Below, one piece after another: positions 8,340-15,488 of a DNA stretch of 45,188 bases. The translations under genes were made by a program, and so were the position numbers. Below the pieces are notes generated by a model. That model did no database searches and had not been told where the DNA came from. It saw only the letters and a program-made list of their open reading frames with translations. Position 1 is the first letter of the stretch. The number at the start of each line of letters is the position of its first letter. The stretch covers positions 1-45,188 of the forward strand of contig JAJFIL010000164.1 in the NCBI GenBank assembly GCA_021774965.1. The letters are read 5' to 3'. The stretch comes from Alphaproteobacteria bacterium. GTDB lineage: Bacteria > Pseudomonadota > Alphaproteobacteria > JAJFIK01.

Positions 8340-8394
8340 TTCTACTGGTCACTCCCCGGTCAAGCGGGGAATGGCGATTGGAGTAGAATTTTTT
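8340..8394 (+). terminator. Intrinsic terminator after uspA
   Basis: TTCTACT (8340-8346) pairs perfectly with AGTAGAA (8382-8388). A second stem, TCCCC/GGGGA, lies inside the loop. Six T residues (8389-8394) follow directly. The inner part resembles the CATTCCCCG-type palindromic repeats common in alphaproteobacterial intergenic DNA. Confidence 0.75.
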
Positions 8395-8403
8395 CTCTCT
8401 AGC

Positions 8404-9525
8404 TTACGTCTTCCGCACAATGACGCTGCCGATGGAATAGCCTGCCCCGAAGGAACAGATCAGGCCCAGATCGCCGGGTTTGAAATCATCATTGTATTTG
8501 TGAAAGGCAATGATGGAGCCCGCGGAACTGGTATTGGCATACTCATCCAGAATGACGGGGCTCTCCTCGGCATTGGCCACACGGCCCAGAACTTTCTTGG
8601 AAATGAAATCATTCATGCCCTGGTTGGCCTGGTGCAGCCACATGCGTTTGAGCCCCGGCGCGTCAAGACCTTCATCGCCCAGATGTTCCAGAACCATGTC
8701 GGAGACCATGGGGACCACATCCTTAAAGACCTTGCGGCCTTCCTGCACGAAAAGCTTGTCTGCATCTCCCGCATGGGCTTCATCGCCGCGGTTGAGGAAG
8801 CCGAAATTATTGCGGATATTGTTAGAGAACTTCGTTTTAAGACGTGTGCTGACAATTTCATAAGCACCGGGCACAGTGCAACTTTCAGCGCTCTCAACAA
8901 TGATGGCCGTTGCCACATCCCCAAATATAAAATGGCTATCCCGATCCCGGAAATTCAAATGACCTGAGCAGATCTCAGGGTTGACCACCAGCACCGCGCG
9001 GGCATGCCCGGCAATAATGAAATCGGCTGCGGTTTGAATGCCAAAGGTGGCGCTGGAGCAGGCCACATTCATGTCAAAGCCAAACCCCTCAATACCAAGC
9101 GCTCCCTGTACTTCGACGGCCATAGCAGGGTAGGGGCGCTGCATGTTGCTAGCGGCCACCAGAACAGTATCGATATCCGCCGCGGTCTTGTCTGCTGCTT
9201 TCATGGCATCGCGGGCCGCGGCGACGGCCATTTCAGCAAGGACTGAGATTTCCTCATTGGGGCGCTCGGCGATGCACGGGGCCATGCGCGCAGGATCCAG
9301 AATGCCTTCCTTGTCCACCACATACCGGGCTTTGATGCCGGAGGCTTTCTCGATGAACGCAGCGCTCGATGGGGTTAGGGCCTCAATCGTGCCTGCCGCA
9401 ATTGCATCAGCATTTTCTGCATTGAAGTTTTCGACATAGGTGTTGAAGGACGTCACCAACTCTTCGTTCGAGATGGAGTTTGGCGGTGTGTAAAGGCCTG
9501 TTGCGCTAATTACCGGCTGCACCAT
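8404..9525 (-). CDS. Beta-ketoacyl-ACP synthase III-like protein (FabH superfamily)
   Basis: 373 residues with the full KAS III triad: C156 (NVACSSATF), H298 (WLHQANQ) and N331 (EYANTSSAGS). This supports a condensing enzyme that loads an acyl group from CoA on the cysteine and extends it with malonyl-ACP. It is longer than housekeeping FabH (about 320 residues), with an insert in the first 60 residues, and begins ISATGLYTPPNSISNEELV. The length and these features recall the PA3286-type enzymes that feed beta-oxidation intermediates into fatty-acid synthesis. That comparison is from memory and the substrate is inferred. No plsX or rpmF neighbour, so it is not the standard fabH locus. Monocistronic. 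Confidence 0.88.
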   Translation of the reverse strand: MVQPVISATGLYTPPNSISNEELVTSFNTYVENFNAENADAIAAGTIEALTPSSAAFIEKASGIKARYVVDKEGILDPARMAPCIAERPNEEISVLAEMAVAAARDAMKAADKTAADIDTVLVAASNMQRPYPAMAVEVQGALGIEGFGFDMNVACSSATFGIQTAADFIIAGHARAVLVVNPEICSGHLNFRDRDSHFIFGDVATAIIVESAESCTVPGAYEIVSTRLKTKFSNNIRNNFGFLNRGDEAHAGDADKLFVQEGRKVFKDVVPMVSDMVLEHLGDEGLDAPGLKRMWLHQANQGMNDFISKKVLGRVANAEESPVILDEYANTSSAGSIIAFHKYNDDFKPGDLGLICSFGAGYSIGSVIVRKT

Positions 9526-9542
9526 GGCGTTAAAGTCTCCCG

Positions 9543-9556
9543 TGCCGTTTACGGCA
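9543..9556. promoter_or_regulatory. Small perfect hairpin upstream of the FabH-like gene
   Basis: TGCCG-TTTA-CGGCA forms a perfect 5-bp hairpin 18 bases upstream of the minus-strand start codon. It could fall in the leader or be an operator. No T-run on either side, so it is not a terminator. Confidence 0.25.
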
Positions 9557-9638
9557 TCGTTAAATGATGGCTGTTTCCCTGATCCCGAGTGTCAACCAAA
9601 GCGCGGTCCCGGTCAAACATGAAGATCATGGGACAAGA

Positions 9639-10226
9639 TTATCGGGCCAGCTTCTTGACCTGGCCGTGGCGGAAGCACCCTTGCGTGTGGTCGTTCACCA
9701 TGCCCACCGCCTCGGCAAAGGCATAAACAATGGTGGGGCCGCAAAACTTGAACCCACGTTTTTTAAGGTCTTTGGACAGAGCCTCGCTCATGGTGGTTTT
9801 GGTGGGCATCTCGTCCAGAGATTTCCAGGTGTTCTGCACCGGCGCACCATCCACGAAATCCCATAGATAGCCCGAAAACCCGCCTGGCTCGTTTTCCATC
9901 ATATCCAGCCAGATACGTGCATTGCCGATGGTCGCTTCGATCTTGCCGCGATGACGGATGATGCCCGCGTCCTGGAGCAGGCGTTCGACTTTTTTGTCTG
10001 TGTAGCGCGCGATCTTCTCCGGCTGGAAATCATCAAACGCTTTGCGGAAATTGTCCCGCTTGCGCAGGATGGTGATCCAGGAAAGACCGGCCTGAAATCC
10101 ATCCAGGATCAGCTTCTCAAACAATGCCTGATCATCATATTCCGGCACGCCCCATTCTTCGTCGTGATAACGCACATATTCAGGGTCTTCTCCGCACCAG
10201 GTGCAGCGGGAAACTTGTTTACTCAT
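9639..10226 (-). CDS. tag: DNA-3-methyladenine glycosylase I
   Basis: 195 residues, close to the usual length. It begins with the diagnostic RCTWCGEDPEYVRYHDEEWG block and contains DGFQAGLSWITILRKR. The zinc ligands expected in Tag are present: the N-terminal Cys, the His of RYHDEEWG, and His and Cys in DHTQGCFRH near the end. The enzyme removes 3-methyladenine from alkylated DNA. Oddity: the base-recognition glutamate (E38 in E. coli, in LEGxQAGLSW) appears as Asp here (LDGFQAGLSW). Start: the ATG at 10226 has a purine-rich site (GAGAGGGTGG) upstream; a GTG four codons earlier is possible. It follows ygfZ by 16 bases and is probably cotranscribed. Confidence 0.93.
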   Translation of the reverse strand: MSKQVSRCTWCGEDPEYVRYHDEEWGVPEYDDQALFEKLILDGFQAGLSWITILRKRDNFRKAFDDFQPEKIARYTDKKVERLLQDAGIIRHRGKIEATIGNARIWLDMMENEPGGFSGYLWDFVDGAPVQNTWKSLDEMPTKTTMSEALSKDLKKRGFKFCGPTIVYAFAEAVGMVNDHTQGCFRHGQVKKLAR

Positions 10227-10242
10227 TTGGGTAGCCACCCTC

Positions 10243-11094
10243 TCATTTGGCTAGCCAGTTTGGCCAGTCGACAGTTAAGGGTATCGCATCAGCCAGAAGT
10301 TGCTCACTAGCAGCTTGCTCAAAGCGGTCAAGACGGATCAGGGCAATGGCGCGGTCGCCAATTCCGCTGCGTAAGGAACCGATCTCTCGCTCTCCAGCCA
10401 TAATGGGTGTGCCGGGTTCAGGCCGCGCACCCGTGAAGGTGACTGGCATAAGACGCTTGCGAACCTTGGCCCGGTGTTTCATGCGCGCAGCAAGCTCCTG
10501 ACCCACATAACAGCCCTTGGTGAAATCAACGCCGTTGAGCTCATCAAAGTTAGCTTCCAGCAGAAAAGTTTTGTCCTGGCCTGCATCCTGCGGGATGTTT
10601 GGCAGGCCATGGGATAGACACCAGATCAAATAGTCTTCTTCGGTCGCGGCAACGGCTCCGTCAATTTGTGCGGGCCCATCTGATACGGGGTAAAGAACCC
10701 GCGTGCCGAGACCCGCCAGTCGCGGGTCGGCAAATCCGATGTTAGGGTGCTCGCCTGCGCCAAAGACTGCGATAACAGTCCATGCTTCGCTGAGGTCTTC
10801 GATTTCTACGTTGGCTCTCAGGCGATACATGGAAAGGCGTTTGGCGAGCGCGGCTGCATACTCTCCGTGGCAATCGAGCAGGAAGCCGCCCCCGGACTTG
10901 ACGACGAAGAAGTCAAAAAGGATCTTGCCTTGAGGCGTCAGCAGCGCGGCATAGATTGCCGTGTCCTCGGTTGCCTTTTCCACGTCATTGGTGATCAGGC
11001 CCTGCAGAAATTCTGCAGCCTCGGGCCCGCCAACGCGAATCACACCGCGGGAGGGAAGGGACGCAGACAGGAGTTCTTTGGTGGGATCAGACAT
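10243..11094 (-). CDS. ygfZ: Folate-binding Fe-S cluster repair protein YgfZ (GcvT-like)
   Basis: 283 residues. The YgfZ signature KGCYVGQE is present (within DFTKGCYVGQELAARMKHR), along with the N-terminal GcvT-like start FLQGLITNDV and the LTPQGKILFDFFV block. Family role: a tetrahydrofolate-binding protein needed for maturation or repair of some Fe-S enzymes such as MiaB. The cysteine of the signature is intact. First gene of a ygfZ-tag pair on the minus strand. No clear ribosome-binding site precedes the ATG, but TATGAT lies about 13-18 bases before it on the minus strand, so a very short leader is possible. Confidence 0.92.
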   Translation of the reverse strand: MSDPTKELLSASLPSRGVIRVGGPEAAEFLQGLITNDVEKATEDTAIYAALLTPQGKILFDFFVVKSGGGFLLDCHGEYAAALAKRLSMYRLRANVEIEDLSEAWTVIAVFGAGEHPNIGFADPRLAGLGTRVLYPVSDGPAQIDGAVAATEEDYLIWCLSHGLPNIPQDAGQDKTFLLEANFDELNGVDFTKGCYVGQELAARMKHRAKVRKRLMPVTFTGARPEPGTPIMAGEREIGSLRSGIGDRAIALIRLDRFEQAASEQLLADAIPLTVDWPNWLAK

Positions 11095-11153
11095 CGTTGG
11101 GGCTTATATCATAAAAACTTCGCATCTGAACCACCTAAGCGGACCAGCGGTGC

Positions 11154-11182
11154 TTGACAAGAGGGCTTGAGGATCATGGTAT
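11154..11182 (+). promoter_or_regulatory. Possible promoter of the AsnB-like/amidohydrolase pair
   Basis: TTGACA (11154-11159) is a perfect -35 hexamer, and 17 bases later lies TGGTAT (11177-11182), a poor -10. If used, transcription would begin close to the ATG at 11191 and the AsnB-like gene would be read from a nearly leaderless message, starting later than the ATG at 11176 preferred from the ribosome site. Weak. Confidence 0.25.
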
Positions 11183-12936
11183 TCCGCCTGATGAGCGCAT
11201 ATTTTCAAGACATAGCCGGAATTCTCACAGACGGATCGGGGCCTTTGGGCGCGGGGGAACTCAAATCCCTTGTGGCAAAAGGCGTAGAGGGCACCCAATC
11301 CCATATTCGTTCTGAGGAAGAATTGGCCATTGCTGGATTTGGCGGCGGAGAGCCTGCTCTCAATGGCGAAACATTGCCTGGCGATTTTTTTATGGCGGGA
11401 AAAGCTGCCTCGGGATCGGACCATTGGAGCACCACCCAATCGGTCTCGAGCTTTGGAGAAAATGGCGCGGGGGCCTGGGCGGCTCTTCGCGTGCTCCCGG
11501 ATCAACATCGGGTCTGGCTTTCACGCGATCAATTCGGACAACAACCGCTTTATTATGCCGAAAAGGCTGGAGCCACCGCATTTAGCACGTCCTTGCCGTG
11601 GCTCTTTGAAAGCGGTTTTGTCTCTCGCCAGTTTGATGCGGACCGGTTTGGCGAGCTGGTTCAGCTCCAGTTCCTGAGCGGAACCTCTGCACCCTTTGCC
11701 GATGTGCGCCGCGTTTTGCCGGGGGAGACCCTGGTAATCGAGCGCGGCCGCATCATCGACCGGCTGCGTAAACCGCAAGTTCCCTTAAGCGACCGCCGCA
11801 CCACTCACCATGACACAGCGCTTGATACGCTTGATGTCTATCTGGGGGAGGTCATCAAGTCGGCTATTGGCGAGGATACCGGCGGGGCGGATCCCGTGGG
11901 CTGTGTGCTAACCGGTGATCTCTCCTCCACCGTTCTGGCCATTGCGCTGGCAAGGTCTTCGCGCAAGAAGGCTTTTGCCTTTGTTCCCGTCATGGTGCCT
12001 GGAAACGGGGGCCGGGGCAGCCCGGACTTAACGAAGAATGCGGGGATGGAGTTCGCGCGCAGCCTGGGCCTGGAAGCCATCGCCGTTCCTATTTCAGAGA
12101 CGGCTTTCTGGGAACAATTGCCGCAGATTGCTTCGGCCATGGCAGACCCGGTGGGCGATTATGCTGCGCTGGCCTGGTACGGGCTGGCCCAAGCGGCCAA
12201 GGCCAAGGGCGCGCGCTTGTTGTTGCCCACAGGAGGGCAGGAACTGTTTGGCGCCTATGGGCGCTATCGCACTGCCGCGCGACCCCTGTGGCTTGGGGGG
12301 CGGGCCATGCGGTCTCGCGGGCATTTGCAAGGTCTGGATGGCCATTCCGATGCGCCTTCGGATGGGCTTTCCCATTGGCGCGATGGCATGACAGGCGCCG
12401 AGAGCAAGATCAAAGGCGGCAGCTTCTCGCGCGTACAGACGCTTCAGCTTCTGGATCTCGCAACCTGGCTGCCAAATGACACCATGTTAGGCGAACATCA
12501 GCTGCTCCATGCTGGCGGTGTGGATGTCGTGCGTCCTTTCCTTGATCCGGTGTTGGCAGGGTTTGCCTTTGCATTGCCGGACCAGTTGAAACTGCGCGGT
12601 GGGCAAGGAGGCTTGTTGCTGCGAGACTGGATCAAGCGGACTTATCCAACGGCTCGTAACTACCTGGAAGCAGAGCGCCCGGCCGTTCCCCTGTTCGACT
12701 GGATCGCAAGCCGCGCGGATGCGCTTGGCCCTGCAGTTGAAACTGTATTGACCGATGCCCAACTTATGCCCAATGGTCAGGCGAAGGATATCTTCACCCA
12801 GCTCGGGTCCCAGTCCAACAAACGTCTTGGCATGGCGGCTTGGCAGTTACTCTATTTTGCGTGTTGGTACCGGATCCATGTCAGTGGAGCAGCATATGAT
12901 GGCGATGTGTCATCTCTTCTTGGCACTTCAAACTAG
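11176..12936 (+). CDS. Asparagine synthetase-like protein with degraded catalytic motifs
   Basis: 586 residues with the two-domain layout of AsnB: an N-terminal glutaminase-like half (DIAGILTD; VWLSRDQFGQQPLYYA, matching the RDxxGxxPLYY motif) and a C-terminal synthetase half (GQELFGAYGRY; LDLATWLPNDTMLGEHQLLHAGG; VRPFLDPVLAGFAFALP; KLRGG). Key residues are missing. The nucleophile Cys2 of MCGIAGI is absent (FQDIAGIL). The ATP PP-loop SGGxDS reads T246-G-D-L-S-S251. GDELFGGY reads GQELFGAY, and the KxLLR lysine is Gly (GGLLLR). Ordinary asparagine synthesis is therefore unlikely. Start at the ATG 11176 with GAGG just upstream; 11191 is possible. It ends 19 bases before the amidohydrolase gene, so the two are probably cotranscribed. 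Function unknown. Confidence 0.8.
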   Translation: MVFRLMSAYFQDIAGILTDGSGPLGAGELKSLVAKGVEGTQSHIRSEEELAIAGFGGGEPALNGETLPGDFFMAGKAASGSDHWSTTQSVSSFGENGAGAWAALRVLPDQHRVWLSRDQFGQQPLYYAEKAGATAFSTSLPWLFESGFVSRQFDADRFGELVQLQFLSGTSAPFADVRRVLPGETLVIERGRIIDRLRKPQVPLSDRRTTHHDTALDTLDVYLGEVIKSAIGEDTGGADPVGCVLTGDLSSTVLAIALARSSRKKAFAFVPVMVPGNGGRGSPDLTKNAGMEFARSLGLEAIAVPISETAFWEQLPQIASAMADPVGDYAALAWYGLAQAAKAKGARLLLPTGGQELFGAYGRYRTAARPLWLGGRAMRSRGHLQGLDGHSDAPSDGLSHWRDGMTGAESKIKGGSFSRVQTLQLLDLATWLPNDTMLGEHQLLHAGGVDVVRPFLDPVLAGFAFALPDQLKLRGGQGGLLLRDWIKRTYPTARNYLEAERPAVPLFDWIASRADALGPAVETVLTDAQLMPNGQAKDIFTQLGSQSNKRLGMAAWQLLYFACWYRIHVSGAAYDGDVSSLLGTSN

Positions 12937-12955
12937 CTAGAAAATGGAGCATTCC

Positions 12956-14290
12956 ATGGCTCAGAATTTTGATCTTCTGTTTAAGGGCGGCACCGTCGCC
13001 AATCATGATGGTATCGGCCCACGCGATGTGGGCGTCCGCGATGGCAAGATTGCGGCTGTTGGATCACTCGGGAGCGCCTCTGCGGACAAGGTCGTCGATG
13101 CCACCGGGCTTCACATCCTGCCCGGCGTGATCGACACACAGGTTCATTTCCGCGAGCCGGGCGCGCCGGACAAGGAAGATCTGGAAAGCGGTAGCCACGC
13201 TGCGGTCATGGGCGGGGTGACGGCGGTCTTCGAGATGCCTAACACCAAACCCTCCACCACCAATGCGCCTGCACTGGAAGACAAGCTGAAACGCGCCCAT
13301 CACCGCATGCATTGCGATCATGCGTTCTATGTGGGCGGCACCGAAGAAAATGCCGATGAGCTGCCGGAGCTGGAACAGCTGCCGGGGTGTTGCGGAGTGA
13401 AAGTGTTCATGGGCTCCTCAACCGGCACATTGCTGGTGGCTGGGGACGAAGGGGTGCGGAAGATCCTGACACGGATCAAACGTCGCGCCGCGTTCCATTC
13501 AGAAGATGAGTTTCGCTTGCGCGAACGGCGTGAACTGGTGGAAATGGGCAATGTGCATACGCACCCGGTTTGGCGCGATGTGGAGACGGCGGTTTCTTGC
13601 ACACGGCGCTTGCTGGCTATTGCCAAGGAAACAAAGTCTCTGATCCATGTATTGCATATCTCCACAGAGGATGAATTGCCTCTCTTGCAGGAGTGCAAGG
13701 ACTTCGCCACCGTGGAAGTGCTGCCCCAACACCTCACTCTGTCGGCACCGGAATGCTATGACGAATGGGGCACGTTGACCCAGCAAAACCCACCGATCCG
13801 CGAAGCCCGTCACCGGGAAGGCTTGTGGCGCGCCGTTGCCTCAGGCCTCATTGACGTTATGGGCTCGGACCATGCTCCGCACACCCTTGCGGAAAAAGAC
13901 CAACCCTATCCCAAGTCTCCCAGCGGCATGCCCGCTGTCCAAACCATGCTGCCCCTGTTGCTGGACCACATGAATGCAGGTCGCCTGAGCCTGGAGCGTG
14001 TGGTGGACCTCACCTCCCATGGGGCAAATCGTGTGTTCGGCATTGCGGGCAAGGGGCGCCTTGCTGTTGGCTATGATGCTGATCTCACCGTGGTGGATCT
14101 AAAACGCAAAGAGACCATCACCAAAGACTGGATCGCCAGCCGCGCGGGCTGGTCCCCTTTCGAAGGCAAAACCGTCACCGGCTGGCCCGTGGGCACAATC
14201 ATCCGTGGGCAGACGGTTATGTGGGAGAATGAGCTGGTTACGCCGTCGCAAGGCGAGCCGATGAGATTTCACTCGAGTTTGAAGGGTTAG
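12956..14290 (+). CDS. Dihydroorotase-like cyclic amidohydrolase
   Basis: 444 residues of the metal-dependent amidohydrolase superfamily, closest in feel to dihydroorotase: DATGLHILPGVIDTQVHFREPG, the candidate carboxylated lysine K149 in GVKVFMGSSTG, HVLHIST, and the metal/base aspartate in MGSDHAPHT. The first histidine of the usual H-x-H metal motif is glutamine here (Q62-V-H64). The QVHFREPG form is, from memory, shared by an alphaproteobacterial subfamily that databases call dihydroorotase. No other pyrimidine gene is nearby, so it may act on another cyclic amide. Start: the ATG at 12956 has GGAG six bases upstream. Downstream of the AsnB-like gene in a probable two-gene operon; its TAG overlaps the stop of the convergent membrane-protein gene. 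Confidence 0.82.
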   Translation: MAQNFDLLFKGGTVANHDGIGPRDVGVRDGKIAAVGSLGSASADKVVDATGLHILPGVIDTQVHFREPGAPDKEDLESGSHAAVMGGVTAVFEMPNTKPSTTNAPALEDKLKRAHHRMHCDHAFYVGGTEENADELPELEQLPGCCGVKVFMGSSTGTLLVAGDEGVRKILTRIKRRAAFHSEDEFRLRERRELVEMGNVHTHPVWRDVETAVSCTRRLLAIAKETKSLIHVLHISTEDELPLLQECKDFATVEVLPQHLTLSAPECYDEWGTLTQQNPPIREARHREGLWRAVASGLIDVMGSDHAPHTLAEKDQPYPKSPSGMPAVQTMLPLLLDHMNAGRLSLERVVDLTSHGANRVFGIAGKGRLAVGYDADLTVVDLKRKETITKDWIASRAGWSPFEGKTVTGWPVGTIIRGQTVMWENELVTPSQGEPMRFHSSLKG

Positions 14291-14628
14291 GTTGAGTTCT
14301 TAGAGTTGTTTCGCCGGACACCATGATAGATGCGGCGTAGGATCCCGATGAAGGCGAATGCGAGGAACGGAATAGTAACGACCCCTAACAAGATTATTCC
14401 TGCAAGAATTTGATTTCCATCAACTCCAGTAATGGTTTGGTTTTCGAGAATTCTTACCTGCAGAACGATCCCAAGTATCCCAACTGTTACAACGGCCTCA
14501 TGTGTTTCTTGGATGAACAAAAATGAGCCCAGGTCAAGTTCAACAAGCAGTGTTGTAGTTAGCAAAACGGCTGCATACAGGAGAACTCCTATCAATCCCC
14601 ACAGAAATGCATAGCGCAGTGTTTTCAT
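14287..14628 (-). CDS. Small membrane protein, tandem paralogue B (unknown function)
   Basis: 113 residues with two or three hydrophobic segments: MKTLRYAFLWGLIGVLLYAAVLLTT near the start, then a central segment and GVVTIPFLAFAFIGILRRIYHG at the end, followed by a basic tail. Not recognised as a named family. The first 20 residues and the last helix with its R-R-x-Y end match the protein encoded immediately upstream, so the two are tandem paralogues. Its ATG overlaps the stop of the upstream gene as ATGA, implying translational coupling. The stop overlaps the convergent amidohydrolase stop (shared TTAG at 14287-14290). The ATG at 14628 was chosen because both paralogues then begin M-x-T-L-R-Y. 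Confidence 0.7.
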   Translation of the reverse strand: MKTLRYAFLWGLIGVLLYAAVLLTTTLLVELDLGSFLFIQETHEAVVTVGILGIVLQVRILENQTITGVDGNQILAGIILLGVVTIPFLAFAFIGILRRIYHGVRRNNSKNST

Positions 14629-15014
14629 GCGCGACCCCGCCCTGATCCGATGTTCGATATGCGTCCGGGCGGCTTGTTTTTTGATACTTTGTACACCCGT
14701 CGAAATGCACCAAGGGTTGCAAATGCTGCGAACGGGAGAAGTGGTACACCTGTCCAAAATAGATAACCCGGTATTGGTTTTGCACAGTCGCCCTTCAGGC
14801 AAAACTCAGTGCCGGACAAAAACTCCATGAGTTCCACGCCTGGCACGGATGTAAATAGAACGACGTTATACAGTGAGTTCGTGATTTGAGAGGCCAGAGT
14901 TCCTGTTCTCTGGCCCTCAAACATGCTGAGCATAGCGAACATAGATCCCCAGATTGCTGCTTGGAGAAAAACCCCAACCAGCCCCCATGTAATCATGTAA
15001 CGCAAAGTAATCAT
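14625..15014 (-). CDS. Small membrane protein, tandem paralogue A (unknown function)
   Basis: 129 residues. It starts MITLRYMITWGLVGVFLQAA, has a middle loop containing two cysteines (EFCLKGDCAK, possibly an exported disulfide), and ends with a helix GVPLLPFAAFATLGAFRRVYKV and a basic tail. It aligns with the downstream paralogue at both ends (M-x-T-L-R-Y-x3-W-G-L-x-G-V; P-F-x-A-F-A-x-x-G-x-x-R-R-x-Y). A longer start at 15071 (MNFVQKTLART, preceded by AAGGA) is possible and would add 19 basic residues. No family recognised. Confidence 0.65.
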   Translation of the reverse strand: MITLRYMITWGLVGVFLQAAIWGSMFAMLSMFEGQRTGTLASQITNSLYNVVLFTSVPGVELMEFLSGTEFCLKGDCAKPIPGYLFWTGVPLLPFAAFATLGAFRRVYKVSKNKPPGRISNIGSGRGRA

Positions 15015-15167
15015 GGCGAGATGTTGCCATCCAGTGCACGTGCGCGCAAGGGTTTTTTGAACAAAGTTCATTTTCCTTGTAACGCCACCCGGTTTATCCG
15101 GGTGATCCACCTCTCAACTCGTCTTGCAATATCGAAATTAGCTGAGAAGTGGATTGCCCGAACAAGT

Positions 15168-15462
15168 CCACTACTGTCCGGTTTAACTCTCCATTGGTTG
15201 TTTCGACTGCAGCCGTTTGCTGGAAACGATGAGGTTTGCGGAAACTGAGACTGTGTTTTCGTGCTTGCCCAACGATGGTCTGCCACCCCCACCCCTCCGC
15301 TTTGCTCCGGACCTCCCCTATCCCAAGGGGGAGGTAATTATTGGGCGCAATTATACAGTTTCTATTCCCTCCCCCCAGCGTGGGGGAGGGTTAGGGAGAG
15401 GGGGATGCCGAAGGCACGTGGTATGTTCATGGGTCGTTTGGAGTTAAACCCGACAGTAGTGG
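15168..15462. repeat. 22-bp inverted repeat flanking a hairpin-rich core
   Basis: Bases 15168-15189 and 15441-15462 are reverse complements over 22 positions with one mismatch (core GACAGTAGTGG/CCACTACTGTC and GAGTTAAACC/GGTTTAACTC). Weaker similarity continues outside the arms (CGGGC-AT). The arms are 251 bases apart and enclose the GC-rich hairpin element at 15282-15409. This could be one dispersed element, or two copies of a short repeat in opposite orientation. No open frame between the arms looks like a transposase. Confidence 0.6.
15282..15409. repeat. C/G-run palindromic element with two hairpins
   Basis: Two perfect hairpins, CCTCCCC/GGGGAGG (15312-15318 with 15328-15334) and CCCTCCCCC/GGGGGAGGG (15367-15375 with 15382-15390, loop CAGCGT), lie inside imperfect outer arms GCCACCCCCACCCC (from 15282) and GGGAGAGGGGGATGCC (to about 15409). 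Sequences of this type are common dispersed intergenic repeats in alphaproteobacterial genomes, from general knowledge. It is transcribed as part of neither flanking operon as far as can be seen. Confidence 0.6.
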
Positions 15463-15488
15463 GTCGAGCCGGGCGATGTCGAGTTCTT

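Noticed and set aside
8371-8967. Long plus-strand open frame (198 codons) antisense to the FabH-like gene
   Set aside because: It lies wholly opposite a gene with an intact catalytic triad, has no recognisable domain, and no ribosome site; antisense frame of a GC-rich gene.
9564-9866. Plus-strand open frame of 100 codons between the FabH-like gene and tag
   Set aside because: Most of it overlaps tag in antisense, and it shows no family features.
12956-14290. Confident annotation as pyrimidine-pathway PyrC
   Set aside because: The first HxH histidine is Gln and no pyrimidine gene is adjacent; kept as dihydroorotase-like.
15282-15409. CRISPR array
   Set aside because: Only two hairpins, of unequal length and sequence, no regular repeat-spacer pattern and no cas genes.
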